A program made the translations under genes and the position numbers. A stretch of 64,000 bases of DNA, taken from the NCBI GenBank assembly GCA_017543265.1, contig JAFYGI010000041.1, positions 1 to 64,000 of the forward strand, given 5' to 3'. The notes beneath the pieces were generated by a model. That model had not been told where the DNA came from. It was given only the letters and a program-made list of their open reading frames with translations, and ran no database searches. This DNA is from Bacillota bacterium. GTDB lineage: Bacteria; Bacillota; Clostridia; Lachnospirales; CAG-274. Shown piece after piece: positions 27,430 through 35,895 of the stretch; position 1 is the first letter of the stretch, and every line of letters begins with the position of its first letter.

Positions 27430-28503
27430 ATGAGTAACTTTAACATTGCTGTTGTAGCGGGTGACGGTATAGGCCCCGAAGTAATGGAGCAAAATATAAG
27501 AGTATTGGACAAGGTTGGTCAGAAATTCGGCCACAGCTTCAAGTACGAGTATGTAAAGGGCGGCGGCTGCGCTATCGACGAGTTTGGCGAGCCCTTACCC
27601 CAGCACACTATTGACGTGTGCAAGGCAAGTGATTCCGTACTTCTCGGCGCAGTAGGCGGCTGGAAGTGGGATACTCTTCCCGGCGACAAGCGTCCCGAGA
27701 GAGCGCTCCTCGGCTTAAGAGGCGCACTTGGCTTATATGCAAATCTTCGTCCAGCAACACTTCACGAGGCATTAAAGGACGCTTGCCCCTTAAAGCCCGA
27801 GTTTGTACAGGACGGCGTTGATATTATGGTAGTACGCGAGCTTACCGGCGGTATGTATTTCGGCGAAAAGGGCAGAAAGCAGACCGATATGGGCGAGGCT
27901 GCTTATGATGTTGAGCAGTATTCCGTAAAGGAAGTTGAGCGTATCACAAGAACTGCTTTTGAAATTGCAAGAAAGAGAAAGAAACACCTTACAAACGTGG
28001 ACAAGCAGAACGTGCTTGAGTCCTCAAGACTTTGGAGAAGCACCGTTTTGGAGGTTGCTAAGGATTACCCCGATGTAGAGCTTGACCATCTTTATGTTGA
28101 CAATGCTTCTATGCAGCTTATTATGCGTCCTTCAACATTCGACGTTATCGTTACGGGTAATATCTTCGGCGATATCCTTTCCGACGAGGCTTCACAGCTT
28201 ACGGGTTCTATCGGTATGCTTCCTTCCGCATCTCTCGGCGAGGGCAGCCTTGGTATGTACGAGCCTGTTCACGGCTCTGCACCCGATATTGCTGGCAAGA
28301 ACATTGCAAACCCCATAGCAACCATCCTTTCCGGTGCTATGATGCTTAAATACAGCTTTGGCTTACAGGACGAGTCAAAGGTTATCGAGGATGCTGTGGC
28401 AAAGGTGCTTAACGCAGGCTACAGAACAGGCGATATCATGAGCGAAGGTATGAAGAAGCTTGGCTGTGTGGAAATGGCAGACGCTATTTTGGCAGAGATC
28501 TGA
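27430..28503 (+). CDS. leuB: 3-isopropylmalate dehydrogenase
   Basis: 357 aa. Oxidatively decarboxylates 3-isopropylmalate with NAD+. Motifs GDGIGPEVMEQ, VRELTGGMYFG, KQNVLESSRLW, the metal-binding YVDNASMQLIMRP and TGNIFGDILSDEASQLTGS, and GSAPDIAGK for the cofactor. RBS AAAAGAGG. The 78 bases between it and the orphan ORF are AT-rich. Confidence 0.97.
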   Translation: MSNFNIAVVAGDGIGPEVMEQNIRVLDKVGQKFGHSFKYEYVKGGGCAIDEFGEPLPQHTIDVCKASDSVLLGAVGGWKWDTLPGDKRPERALLGLRGALGLYANLRPATLHEALKDACPLKPEFVQDGVDIMVVRELTGGMYFGEKGRKQTDMGEAAYDVEQYSVKEVERITRTAFEIARKRKKHLTNVDKQNVLESSRLWRSTVLEVAKDYPDVELDHLYVDNASMQLIMRPSTFDVIVTGNIFGDILSDEASQLTGSIGMLPSASLGEGSLGMYEPVHGSAPDIAGKNIANPIATILSGAMMLKYSFGLQDESKVIEDAVAKVLNAGYRTGDIMSEGMKKLGCVEMADAILAEI

Positions 28504-28514
28504 AAATAATTTAT

Positions 28515-28536
28515 GGGGGTGGAAAATTCCACTCCC
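28515..28536 (+). promoter_or_regulatory. Intercistronic hairpin between leuB and ilvD
   Basis: GGGGGTGGAA pairs with TTCCACTCCC over ten base pairs (one G-T) with a two-base loop. It lacks a T run, so it is more likely an mRNA stability or processing stem than a terminator. Confidence 0.5.
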
Positions 28537-28561
28537 GAATTTTATAAGGAGGTCAGTATAA

Positions 28562-30220
28562 ATGATAAGTGACAGAGTTAAAAAAGGCCCCGAAAAGACA
28601 CCTCACCGTTCGCTTTTCAAGGCTATGGGCTATACGGACGAGGAGCTTTCAAGACCGCTGGTAGCCGTTGTAAACGCACAGAACGAAATTATCCCCGGTC
28701 ATATACATCTTGATAATATTGCAAAGGCCGTTAAGGCAGGTATCCTTGCCGCAGGCGGTACACCTATCGAAGTACCCGCTATCGGCGTATGCGACGGTAT
28801 TGCAATGGGTCATATAGGTATGCATTATTCGCTCCCCACAAGAGAGCTTATTGCGGATTCTGTGGAATGTCAGTTAAAGGCTCACGCTTTTGACGGCGTT
28901 GTGCTTATCCCCAACTGTGACAAGATAGTTCCCGGTATGCTTATGGCAGCGGCAAGAGTAAATATCCCCGCTATCGTATGCAGCGGCGGTCCTATGCTTG
29001 CAGGCCATAAGTGCGGCGAAAAGCTTTCGCTTTCAAAAACCTTCGAGGCGGTAGGCGCTTACGAGGCAGGCATTATAAACGATGCCGAGTTAAAGGAATA
29101 CGAAAATAAATCATGTCCCAGCTGCGGCTCCTGTTCGGGTATGTATACCGCAAACAGTATGAACTGCTTAAGCGAGGTTATCGGTATGGCTCTTCCGGGC
29201 AACGGTACCATCCCTGCAGTATACGGCGACAGAATTTCACTTGCAAAGCACGCAGGTATGCAGATAATGAAGCTTATCGAAAAGGACGTAAAGCCCCGCG
29301 ATATTATGAACGAAAAGGCATTCAGAAATGCCCTTACAATGGATATGGCACTTGGCTGCTCCACAAACAGTATGCTTCATCTTCCCGCTATTGCTCACGA
29401 GGCAGGCGTGGACTTAAATCTTGACCTTGCAAACGAGATAAGCGCAAAGACACCTAACCTTTGCCACCTTGCACCCGCAGGCTCAAATTATATCGAGGAG
29501 CTTAACGAGGTAGGCGGCATCCCCGCTGTTATGAAGGAAATAAGCAAGCTTGGCTTACTTGCGCTTGACAATCCCACGGTAACATTAAAGACCGTTGGCG
29601 AGAATATCGCTGCAAGCAAGGGTGCGGACGGCACACTTGTAAGAACTGTCGAAAACCCGTATTCAACAACGGGCGGTATAGCTGTATTAAGGGGTAACAT
29701 TGCTCCCGACGGCTGTGTTGTAAAAAGAAGTGCGGTAGCACCCGAAATGCTTAAGCACAGCGGCCCCGCAAGAGTATTTGACAGCGAAGAGGACGCTATT
29801 GCGGCTATATTCGGCGGCAAGATAGTAAGCGGCGACATCGTTGTTATCCGTTACGAGGGTCCCAAGGGCGGCCCCGGTATGCGTGAAATGCTTTCACCTA
29901 CCTCCGCACTTGCAGGCATGAAGCTTGACAAGGAAGTTGCGCTTATCACAGACGGCCGTTTCAGCGGTGCATCAAGGGGCGCAAGTATCGGTCACGTTTC
30001 TCCCGAGGCTGCATCGGGCGGCAATATCGGCCTTGTACAGGAGGGCGATATAATTGATATCGACATCAATGCGGGTACGATAAATATGCAGGTATCCGAT
30101 GAGGAGCTTGCACAAAGACGTGCAAACCACGTTATTCCCGAGCCTAAGATCAAGACAGGCTATCTTTCAAGATATGCAAAGCTTGTAAGCTCTGCGGATA
30201 AGGGCGCGGTATTGAGCTGA
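28562..30220 (+). CDS. ilvD: Dihydroxy-acid dehydratase
   Basis: 552 aa. Dehydrates dihydroxy acids to 2-oxo acids using an Fe-S cluster and Mg2+. Cluster and metal motifs: [49 protein letters not shown]; later [16 protein letters not shown] and [30 protein letters not shown] at normal spacing. Common step for Val, Ile and Leu. Confidence 0.97.
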   Translation: MISDRVKKGPEKTPHRSLFKAMGYTDEELSRPLVAVVNAQNEIIPGHIHLDNIAKAVKAGILAAGGTPIEVPAIGVCDGIAMGHIGMHYSLPTRELIADSVECQLKAHAFDGVVLIPNCDKIVPGMLMAAARVNIPAIVCSGGPMLAGHKCGEKLSLSKTFEAVGAYEAGIINDAELKEYENKSCPSCGSCSGMYTANSMNCLSEVIGMALPGNGTIPAVYGDRISLAKHAGMQIMKLIEKDVKPRDIMNEKAFRNALTMDMALGCSTNSMLHLPAIAHEAGVDLNLDLANEISAKTPNLCHLAPAGSNYIEELNEVGGIPAVMKEISKLGLLALDNPTVTLKTVGENIAASKGADGTLVRTVENPYSTTGGIAVLRGNIAPDGCVVKRSAVAPEMLKHSGPARVFDSEEDAIAAIFGGKIVSGDIVVIRYEGPKGGPGMREMLSPTSALAGMKLDKEVALITDGRFSGASRGASIGHVSPEAASGGNIGLVQEGDIIDIDINAGTINMQVSDEELAQRRANHVIPEPKIKTGYLSRYAKLVSSADKGAVLS

Positions 30221-30246
30221 TAAAATATAACGAAAGGAGCATAAGA

Positions 30247-31947
30247 ATGGTTTTAAACGGTTCCGAAATTCTGGTTGAATGTTTAAAGGAGCAGGGTGTA
30301 GACACGATATTCGGCTATCCCGGCGGCGCCGTACTTAATATTTACGACGCACTTTATAAGCATCAGCACGAAATAAAACATTACCTTACCTCGCACGAGC
30401 AGGGTGCGGCTCATGCTGCCGACGGCTATGCACGCGCAACGGGCAAGGTAGGCGTTTGCCTTGCAACAAGCGGCCCCGGTGCGTGTAACCTGGTAACGGG
30501 TATCGCAACGGCATATATGGACAGTATACCTATGGTTGCCATTACCGGTAACGTAGGCGTAAGTATGCTTGGCAAGGACAGTTTTCAGGAAATTGATATA
30601 ACGGGCGTTACAATGCCCATAACAAAGCACAATTTTATTGTAAAGGATATAAAGGATCTTGCGGAGACCATCCGCCGTGCATTCTGGATAGCAAGAAAGG
30701 GTCGTCCGGGCCCTGTGCTTGTGGATATAACAAAAAATGTTACCGCAGATACCTACGAGTATGAGAAAAAAGAGCCTTATCCTATCGAAAAGCGTGTGGA
30801 AACGATACTTGACGAGGATATCGAAAATGCGGTAAAGCTTATAAAGGAGGCAAAGCGTCCCTTCCTTTACTGCGGCGGCGGCTGTATAAATGCAGGCGCA
30901 AGCAAAAGCATAACAGAGTTTGTCAAGAAGTTTGATATACCTGTATCGGTGTCCGCTATGGGTCTTGGCACGGTTCCCTCCGGTATGTCGCATTATACGG
31001 GCATGATAGGTATGCACGGTACAAAGACATCAAACCTTCTGGCTAACGAGTGTGACCTGTTTATTGCTATGGGTGCGCGTTTCAGCGACCGTGTTGCGAC
31101 AAACTTTGAAAAATTCGCACCGCGTGCCAAGGTACTTCATATTGATATCGACCCTGCGGAGATAAACAAAAATATCCTTGCGGTACAGTCGGTAATAGGC
31201 GATGTTGACGAGATAGTAAAGCTTCTTACCTCCAAAATAGAGCCTATGGAGCATAAGGACTGGATGCACACGGTAGAGCGCTATAAGCAAAGCTTCCCGC
31301 TTAAATATGACGATGACGGCACATTAAAGCCCCAGTATATTATGGAGCGGATAAACGCTATCTGTCACGGTGAGGAGATAATCGTTACCGAGGTAGGCCA
31401 GCACCAGATGTGGGCCTGCCAGTTTATAGAGCAGAAGTACCCCAGACATTTCCTTACATCGGGTGGTCTGGGCACAATGGGCTACGGCCTTGGCGCTGCC
31501 ATAGGCGCAAAGGTAGGTCAGCCCGAAAAGACAGTATTTAATATCGCAGGCGACGGCTGCTTCTATATGAACCATATAGAGCTTGCAACGGCTGTCGCAA
31601 ACGATGTGCCCATTATTGAGGTGGTTATAAACAACCACGTTTTGGGTATGGTAAGACAGTGGCAGGATCTTTTCTATGATGCACGCTATTCACAGACAAA
31701 CCTTGATAAGGCGACAGACTTTGTCAAGCTTGGCGAGGCGTACAAGTGCGCGGTATTCAATGTTACCAAAAAAGAAGATGTAGATGCGGCTATCAAGGGT
31801 GCCATGTCGGCGGGTAAGCCCGCACTCATCATCTGTGAGATAGGCAGGGACGAAAAGGTATTCCCGATGATCCCCGCAGGCGCAGCTTGTGATGATATGC
31901 TTACACTTGACGATTATAACGCACTGCAAAACAGACCTGAATTATAA
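30247..31947 (+). CDS. ilvB: Acetolactate synthase large (catalytic) subunit
   Basis: 566 aa. ThDP-dependent: GYPGGAVLNIYDALYKHQ, the catalytic Glu region HEQGAAHAADGYARATGK, the FAD-binding middle domain (GARFSDRVA, LHIDIDPAEINKNI), and the ThDP/Mg motif GDGCFYMNHIELATAVANDV with N downstream (VVINNHVLGMV). Last gene of the operon; its regulatory subunit ilvN is the first. RBS GAAAGGAG. A strong terminator follows within 20 bases. Confidence 0.97.
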   Translation: MVLNGSEILVECLKEQGVDTIFGYPGGAVLNIYDALYKHQHEIKHYLTSHEQGAAHAADGYARATGKVGVCLATSGPGACNLVTGIATAYMDSIPMVAITGNVGVSMLGKDSFQEIDITGVTMPITKHNFIVKDIKDLAETIRRAFWIARKGRPGPVLVDITKNVTADTYEYEKKEPYPIEKRVETILDEDIENAVKLIKEAKRPFLYCGGGCINAGASKSITEFVKKFDIPVSVSAMGLGTVPSGMSHYTGMIGMHGTKTSNLLANECDLFIAMGARFSDRVATNFEKFAPRAKVLHIDIDPAEINKNILAVQSVIGDVDEIVKLLTSKIEPMEHKDWMHTVERYKQSFPLKYDDDGTLKPQYIMERINAICHGEEIIVTEVGQHQMWACQFIEQKYPRHFLTSGGLGTMGYGLGAAIGAKVGQPEKTVFNIAGDGCFYMNHIELATAVANDVPIIEVVINNHVLGMVRQWQDLFYDARYSQTNLDKATDFVKLGEAYKCAVFNVTKKEDVDAAIKGAMSAGKPALIICEIGRDEKVFPMIPAGAACDDMLTLDDYNALQNRPEL

Positions 31948-31965
31948 TAAAAAACAAAACGCAGC

Positions 31966-32000
31966 ACGCAGGCCAATGCCCGCAATGCTGCGTTTTTTTT
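31966..32000. terminator. Terminator of the ilv-leu operon (convergent)
   Basis: AAAACGCAGCA (31966-31976) pairs with TGCTGCGTTTT (31986-31996), followed by eight T. An A-rich stretch on the left could also serve the convergent XRE gene. Confidence 0.88.
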
Positions 32001-32397
32001 ACTCGTCTTTTTTTTCTTCGTCGTCGGATACCTCGCCGGTGTATTTTATCAGATTATCTATAAAATTCAATACCAGCTCGGCCTGCGCCTCATTAAGCTC
32101 ACTGCATTTTAACAGAAGCTTCATATTCTTTTTTGAATTGGGTGCATGAAACCCAATATCTTCACGATACATATCGCGGCCGATAAGATGATCTATCGTA
32201 GTATCAAAAACATCCGCCATTTTGGAGTAGTTTTCAATATTGGTGCCGCGTGCGCCGCGCTCCATGCTGCTTATCGTCTGCTCGGACAGGCCAAGCAGCT
32301 GAGCAAGTTCGCGAACGGAAAAATTATTTTTTGTTCTTTCAAGCCTGATATTACTGCCGATAAGCTGCAAAAGGTTAATTCTGTCGCTGTAAGTCAT
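31999..32397 (-). CDS. XRE-family helix-turn-helix regulator
   Basis: 132 aa. HTH_3 domain in the first 70 residues (IGSNIRLERTKNNFSVRELA, QLLGLSEQTISSMERGARG, MADVFDTTIDHLIGR). The C-terminal part is helical (SKKNMKLLLKCSELNEAQAE) and ends in an acidic tail, giving a possible dimer or effector region. It is the last gene of a minus-strand run, 15 bases after purE, so it may be read from the same transcript; its targets cannot be told. Initiator ATG 32397 has GGCGGG-like RBS. Confidence 0.88.
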   Translation of the reverse strand: MTYSDRINLLQLIGSNIRLERTKNNFSVRELAQLLGLSEQTISSMERGARGTNIENYSKMADVFDTTIDHLIGRDMYREDIGFHAPNSKKNMKLLLKCSELNEAQAELVLNFIDNLIKYTGEVSDDEEKKDE

Positions 32398-32412
32398 AGA
32401 ATATACCCGCCT

Positions 32413-32931
32413 TTAATTTTCTTTTTCCGCCAAGTATTCGGCGTAACCGATACTGCTTAATTTTTCGGCCTTTTCTTCGACTTCTTCCCTCATGGATGCG
32501 CGAAAATCCGCAACCTTTTTTGCAAGCGCATCGTCAAAGGCCGCCAGCATTTGTACAGCAAGCAGACCCGCATTTTTGCCCGCATTTATCGCAACGGTCG
32601 CAACGGGAATGCCGCCCGGCATCTGTACGATGGAGTAAAGCGAGTCAACACCGCTTAATGCCCTTGTCTTGACAGGCACACCTATAACGGGAAGAGTGGT
32701 TATTGCTGCCGTCATGCCCGGCAGATGCGCTGCGCCGCCCGCACCTGCAATTATAACCTTTAGGCCTCTTTGTGCCGCTGTTTCGGCGTATTCATACATA
32801 GCCTTCGGTGTACGGTGGGCGGATACAACGCTTATCTCATATTCCACACCGAACTGCTCCATTACCTTTGCCGCATCCTGCATAACGGGCAGGTCGGAAT
32901 CGCTGCCCATTATTATTCCTACTTTAACCAT
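32413..32931 (-). CDS. purE: N5-carboxyaminoimidazole ribonucleotide mutase
   Basis: About 172 aa. Moves the carboxyl group of N5-CAIR to give CAIR in purine synthesis. Class I motifs: [41 protein letters not shown] and a C-terminal [15 protein letters not shown] 32931 is preferred: AGAGAGG lies nine bases upstream, while the alternative ATG 32940 touches it. It overlaps the purK stop, matching the PurK-PurE handover of unstable N5-CAIR. Confidence 0.96.
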   Translation of the reverse strand: MVKVGIIMGSDSDLPVMQDAAKVMEQFGVEYEISVVSAHRTPKAMYEYAETAAQRGLKVIIAGAGGAAHLPGMTAAITTLPVIGVPVKTRALSGVDSLYSIVQMPGGIPVATVAINAGKNAGLLAVQMLAAFDDALAKKVADFRASMREEVEEKAEKLSSIGYAEYLAEKEN

Positions 32932-34111
32932 TATTATCATCCTCTCTGATAGTTATTTTACTGTATGCCAACTCCGCACGGGACAGGGCATCCGCGGCAT
33001 TTTCCGCAGTTACGGTTATATGTCCCATTTTGCGTTTGGATTTTACCTGTGATTTGCCGTATATATGTACAAATGCCCCCTCAACGGCCAAGGCATCGTA
33101 AAGACCGTAAACACGAGCCTTGCCGTCGGAGCCTTCCTCGCCCAGAAGATTGACCATTACGGTCGGACGTATAAGTGCGGTATTGCCAAGCGGCAGACCG
33201 ACTATGGCGCGTATATGGTTTTCAAACTGACTTGTCACACAGCCCTCGATGGTGTAATGACCCGAGTTGTGCGGGCGGGGTGCTATCTCGTTGATAAGCA
33301 CATCATTGTCCTTTGTGATAAACAGTTCCACACAGAACATACCGATACCCTGAAATACCTCCATTACATCCCTTGCGCATTTTGTGGCCTTTTCGACCGC
33401 GCTTGACGGTATATCGGCGGGGACTATCGTCTCGTGAAGTATGCTGTCTTTGTGTATATTGTTGCCTACGGGGTAGATGACTACCTGACCGTTAAGTCCG
33501 CGGCAGGCAAGTATGGAAGTCTCCATTTTAAAATCTATCATCTTTTCGGCCATAAGCGGCAGAGAACCGCCGCCCAGCTCGTTATATGCGTTATCCGTGT
33601 CCGCAGCGCTGTGAACAACGGCATTTCCCTTGCCGTCATATCCGCCCGTGCAGGTCTTAAGCATATAGGGATAGCCGTATTTTTCGCCCGCCTTAAGCAT
33701 ATCCTCCCTGCCGTCTACACCCATAAATTCGGGCACGGGCAATGAGTTTGCGGCAAGCGTTTGTTTTTGCGTAAGCTTGTTTTGGATTATTTTAAGGCTT
33801 TTTGCCGTGGGATATATCTTATATCCGCTGTTTTCAAGCTGTAAAAGTATCTCGGTATTTATATGCTCAAATTCATAGGTCATAAGGTCGCATTTTTCGG
33901 CAAGGCGCTTTATGGCTTCCTTGTCCTCAAAACCCGCAACTATATGCTCGTCAACTATTGAATGTGCGGGACAGTCGGGCGTGGGGTCAAGTATGATAAG
34001 GTAAAAACCCATTTTTTTGGCCTCCAGCGCCATCATCTGGCCAAGCTGTCCGCCGCCTATGATGCCTATGCGCTTTTTTAAAAAATCAGTATCCTTGTTG
34101 TTGTATGTCAA
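32924..34111 (-). CDS. purK: N5-carboxyaminoimidazole ribonucleotide synthase
   Basis: 395 aa. ATP-grasp enzyme joining AIR and bicarbonate. [20 protein letters not shown] at the N-terminus, [11 protein letters not shown], the ATP-binding [14 protein letters not shown] and the metal site [19 protein letters not shown]. Starts within the last codons of the upstream fusion gene (4-base overlap) and overlaps purE. The rest of the pur genes are not in the window. Confidence 0.96.
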   Translation of the reverse strand: MTYNNKDTDFLKKRIGIIGGGQLGQMMALEAKKMGFYLIILDPTPDCPAHSIVDEHIVAGFEDKEAIKRLAEKCDLMTYEFEHINTEILLQLENSGYKIYPTAKSLKIIQNKLTQKQTLAANSLPVPEFMGVDGREDMLKAGEKYGYPYMLKTCTGGYDGKGNAVVHSAADTDNAYNELGGGSLPLMAEKMIDFKMETSILACRGLNGQVVIYPVGNNIHKDSILHETIVPADIPSSAVEKATKCARDVMEVFQGIGMFCVELFITKDNDVLINEIAPRPHNSGHYTIEGCVTSQFENHIRAIVGLPLGNTALIRPTVMVNLLGEEGSDGKARVYGLYDALAVEGAFVHIYGKSQVKSKRKMGHITVTAENAADALSRAELAYSKITIREDDNNG

Positions 34112-35862
34112 TGGTTTTCCTCCTGCCTGAGAGTATTTATAATGTCAATAATAAGCTCATACCTGTTAAACGGTGCGATAAAATACAGTCCGTCAACAAA
34201 GGGACGTATCCTGCGTGCTGTTTCAAGTGCGATATCCCTGCCGACAGCCTGTGCATCTTCACGCGGCATATCGGGTGAAAAACGTGATATAAGCCTGTCG
34301 GGAATATCTATACCCGCCATTTCGTTGTTGATAAACTGCGCGTTTTTGTAGTTTACAAGCGGCATTATGCCGCCAAAAATTTTAAAATCGCGCTGCTTTG
34401 GCAGGCTTGATATAAACTCTATGGTATCATCGGTAAAAACAGGCTGTGTAAGAAAAAATCGGGCACCCTGTTCGTGCTTTTTCAAAAGACGCTGATATTC
34501 CGCCTGCTTGTTTTTTGCGTTAAAATTTACCGCGCCGCCGTAATATACTGGATCCTGCGAAAAAAGCTCGCTGTTCATGCCGCCTATCATGCCCATAAGA
34601 CTGTAGGACTGCATATTGAACACACCCTTTACACGGCCTCTGTCCTCGCCGGGTACGGGGTCGCCCGTGACCACAAGGAAATTCCTTACATCCTCTACAT
34701 AAGCACCGAGTATAGCCGAACGCAGGGATATGGCATTCCTGTCGCGGCAGCACAGGTGGGGCAGTACCTCCATGCCGGTCTCGCGCTTTATTTTTGCGGA
34801 GATGATAGTGCTGTCAACACGGGGCTTTCCCATAGGGGAATCCGCAATGGTGACTATATCCACGCCCGCCTTTTTCAGCGCAGCCGCACCCGTCAGAAGC
34901 TTCTCGACATTTGTCTTGAACGGAGGGTCAAGCTCCACGGCATATAAAAAATCCCTGCCGTCTATTTTTTTGTGAAAATCGTTTTTTACGGCGCAGGTGC
35001 ATTCCGTATTTTTCCTTATATCTAATTGTACCGCAGAAACGGGCTTCCCGTCAATATTTTCTTTTAAAAGTTTTATGTGCTCGGGGGTAGTGCCGCAGCA
35101 GCCGCCTATCATGCTTATACCGCAGTCGGGATAGCCCGATACTATATCCGCAAAATAAACGGGGTTCATAACATATTCTATCCTGCCGTTTATCATTTCG
35201 GGATAACCCGCATTCGGAAGCACGAAAACAGGCTTGCATGACGGAAATTCAAGCCTTGAGATTATGTTTTCCATGTGCTTCGGGCCGATGCCGCAGTTAA
35301 AGCCGTAGGCATCTATAAAGCTGCTTTGACAGCAGCGTCGGACAAGCCTTTGCGCACTTATAAAGGCCGATGTCATGCCCGACACATTAAGTGCAAAGCC
35401 TGTAAAGACCTGCGCGGACGGGGAGTTTTTCTTTATATGCTCTATGGCGGGCATAATATTGTCAAGCGTGTCAAAGGTCTCAAACATAAAAGTTTCTGCC
35501 CCAAGCGAAAGAAAGGTGTCCGCGATTTTTATATATTCATCGGGATCCTCGGCGTTCGGGCCTATGCTGCACGCAGCAAGCACATCGGTATTTTCCGTGA
35601 CCCTCTTTGCGGTCTCATAGGCTGCGGTCAGTATCTTTTTAACGGTTTCAAAATCGCATTCAAGCGTATTTGTGTTGGCGTTAAAGGTGTTGGTGCGTAT
35701 AAGCTTTGCACCGCTATTTATATATTCCCTGTGTATATTTTCTATAATACTGCCGTCGCGGAGCATCTCCTCCTCGCAGTAGGTCAGCGGGGCGGGGCAC
35801 ACCTTGTGGTAATATGTGCCCATTGCACCGTCGGTAAGCAGTATGGGTGTATTATCGTTCAT
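34108..35862 (-). CDS. Bifunctional homocysteine S-methyltransferase / methylenetetrahydrofolate reductase
   Basis: 584 aa fusion of the Bacillus YitJ type. N-terminal Hcy-binding TIM barrel (1-285): LLTDGAMGTYYH and the zinc-binding Cys in GFNCGIGP and GGCCGTTPEH. C-terminal MTHFR barrel (about 305-584): YAVELDPPFKTNVEKLL, DIVTIADSPMGK, VLPHLCCRDRN, LVVTGDP, FLTQPVF. It makes 5-methyl-THF and a methyl transfer to homocysteine in the methionine/one-carbon cycle. Between purK (overlap) and the YfhO-like gene (33-base gap). The B12-binding part of MetH is absent here. Confidence 0.93.
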   Translation of the reverse strand: MNDNTPILLTDGAMGTYYHKVCPAPLTYCEEEMLRDGSIIENIHREYINSGAKLIRTNTFNANTNTLECDFETVKKILTAAYETAKRVTENTDVLAACSIGPNAEDPDEYIKIADTFLSLGAETFMFETFDTLDNIMPAIEHIKKNSPSAQVFTGFALNVSGMTSAFISAQRLVRRCCQSSFIDAYGFNCGIGPKHMENIISRLEFPSCKPVFVLPNAGYPEMINGRIEYVMNPVYFADIVSGYPDCGISMIGGCCGTTPEHIKLLKENIDGKPVSAVQLDIRKNTECTCAVKNDFHKKIDGRDFLYAVELDPPFKTNVEKLLTGAAALKKAGVDIVTIADSPMGKPRVDSTIISAKIKRETGMEVLPHLCCRDRNAISLRSAILGAYVEDVRNFLVVTGDPVPGEDRGRVKGVFNMQSYSLMGMIGGMNSELFSQDPVYYGGAVNFNAKNKQAEYQRLLKKHEQGARFFLTQPVFTDDTIEFISSLPKQRDFKIFGGIMPLVNYKNAQFINNEMAGIDIPDRLISRFSPDMPREDAQAVGRDIALETARRIRPFVDGLYFIAPFNRYELIIDIINTLRQEENH

Positions 35863-35895
35863 TCATATTATCTCCATGCAGTAAGCCAAAGGGCT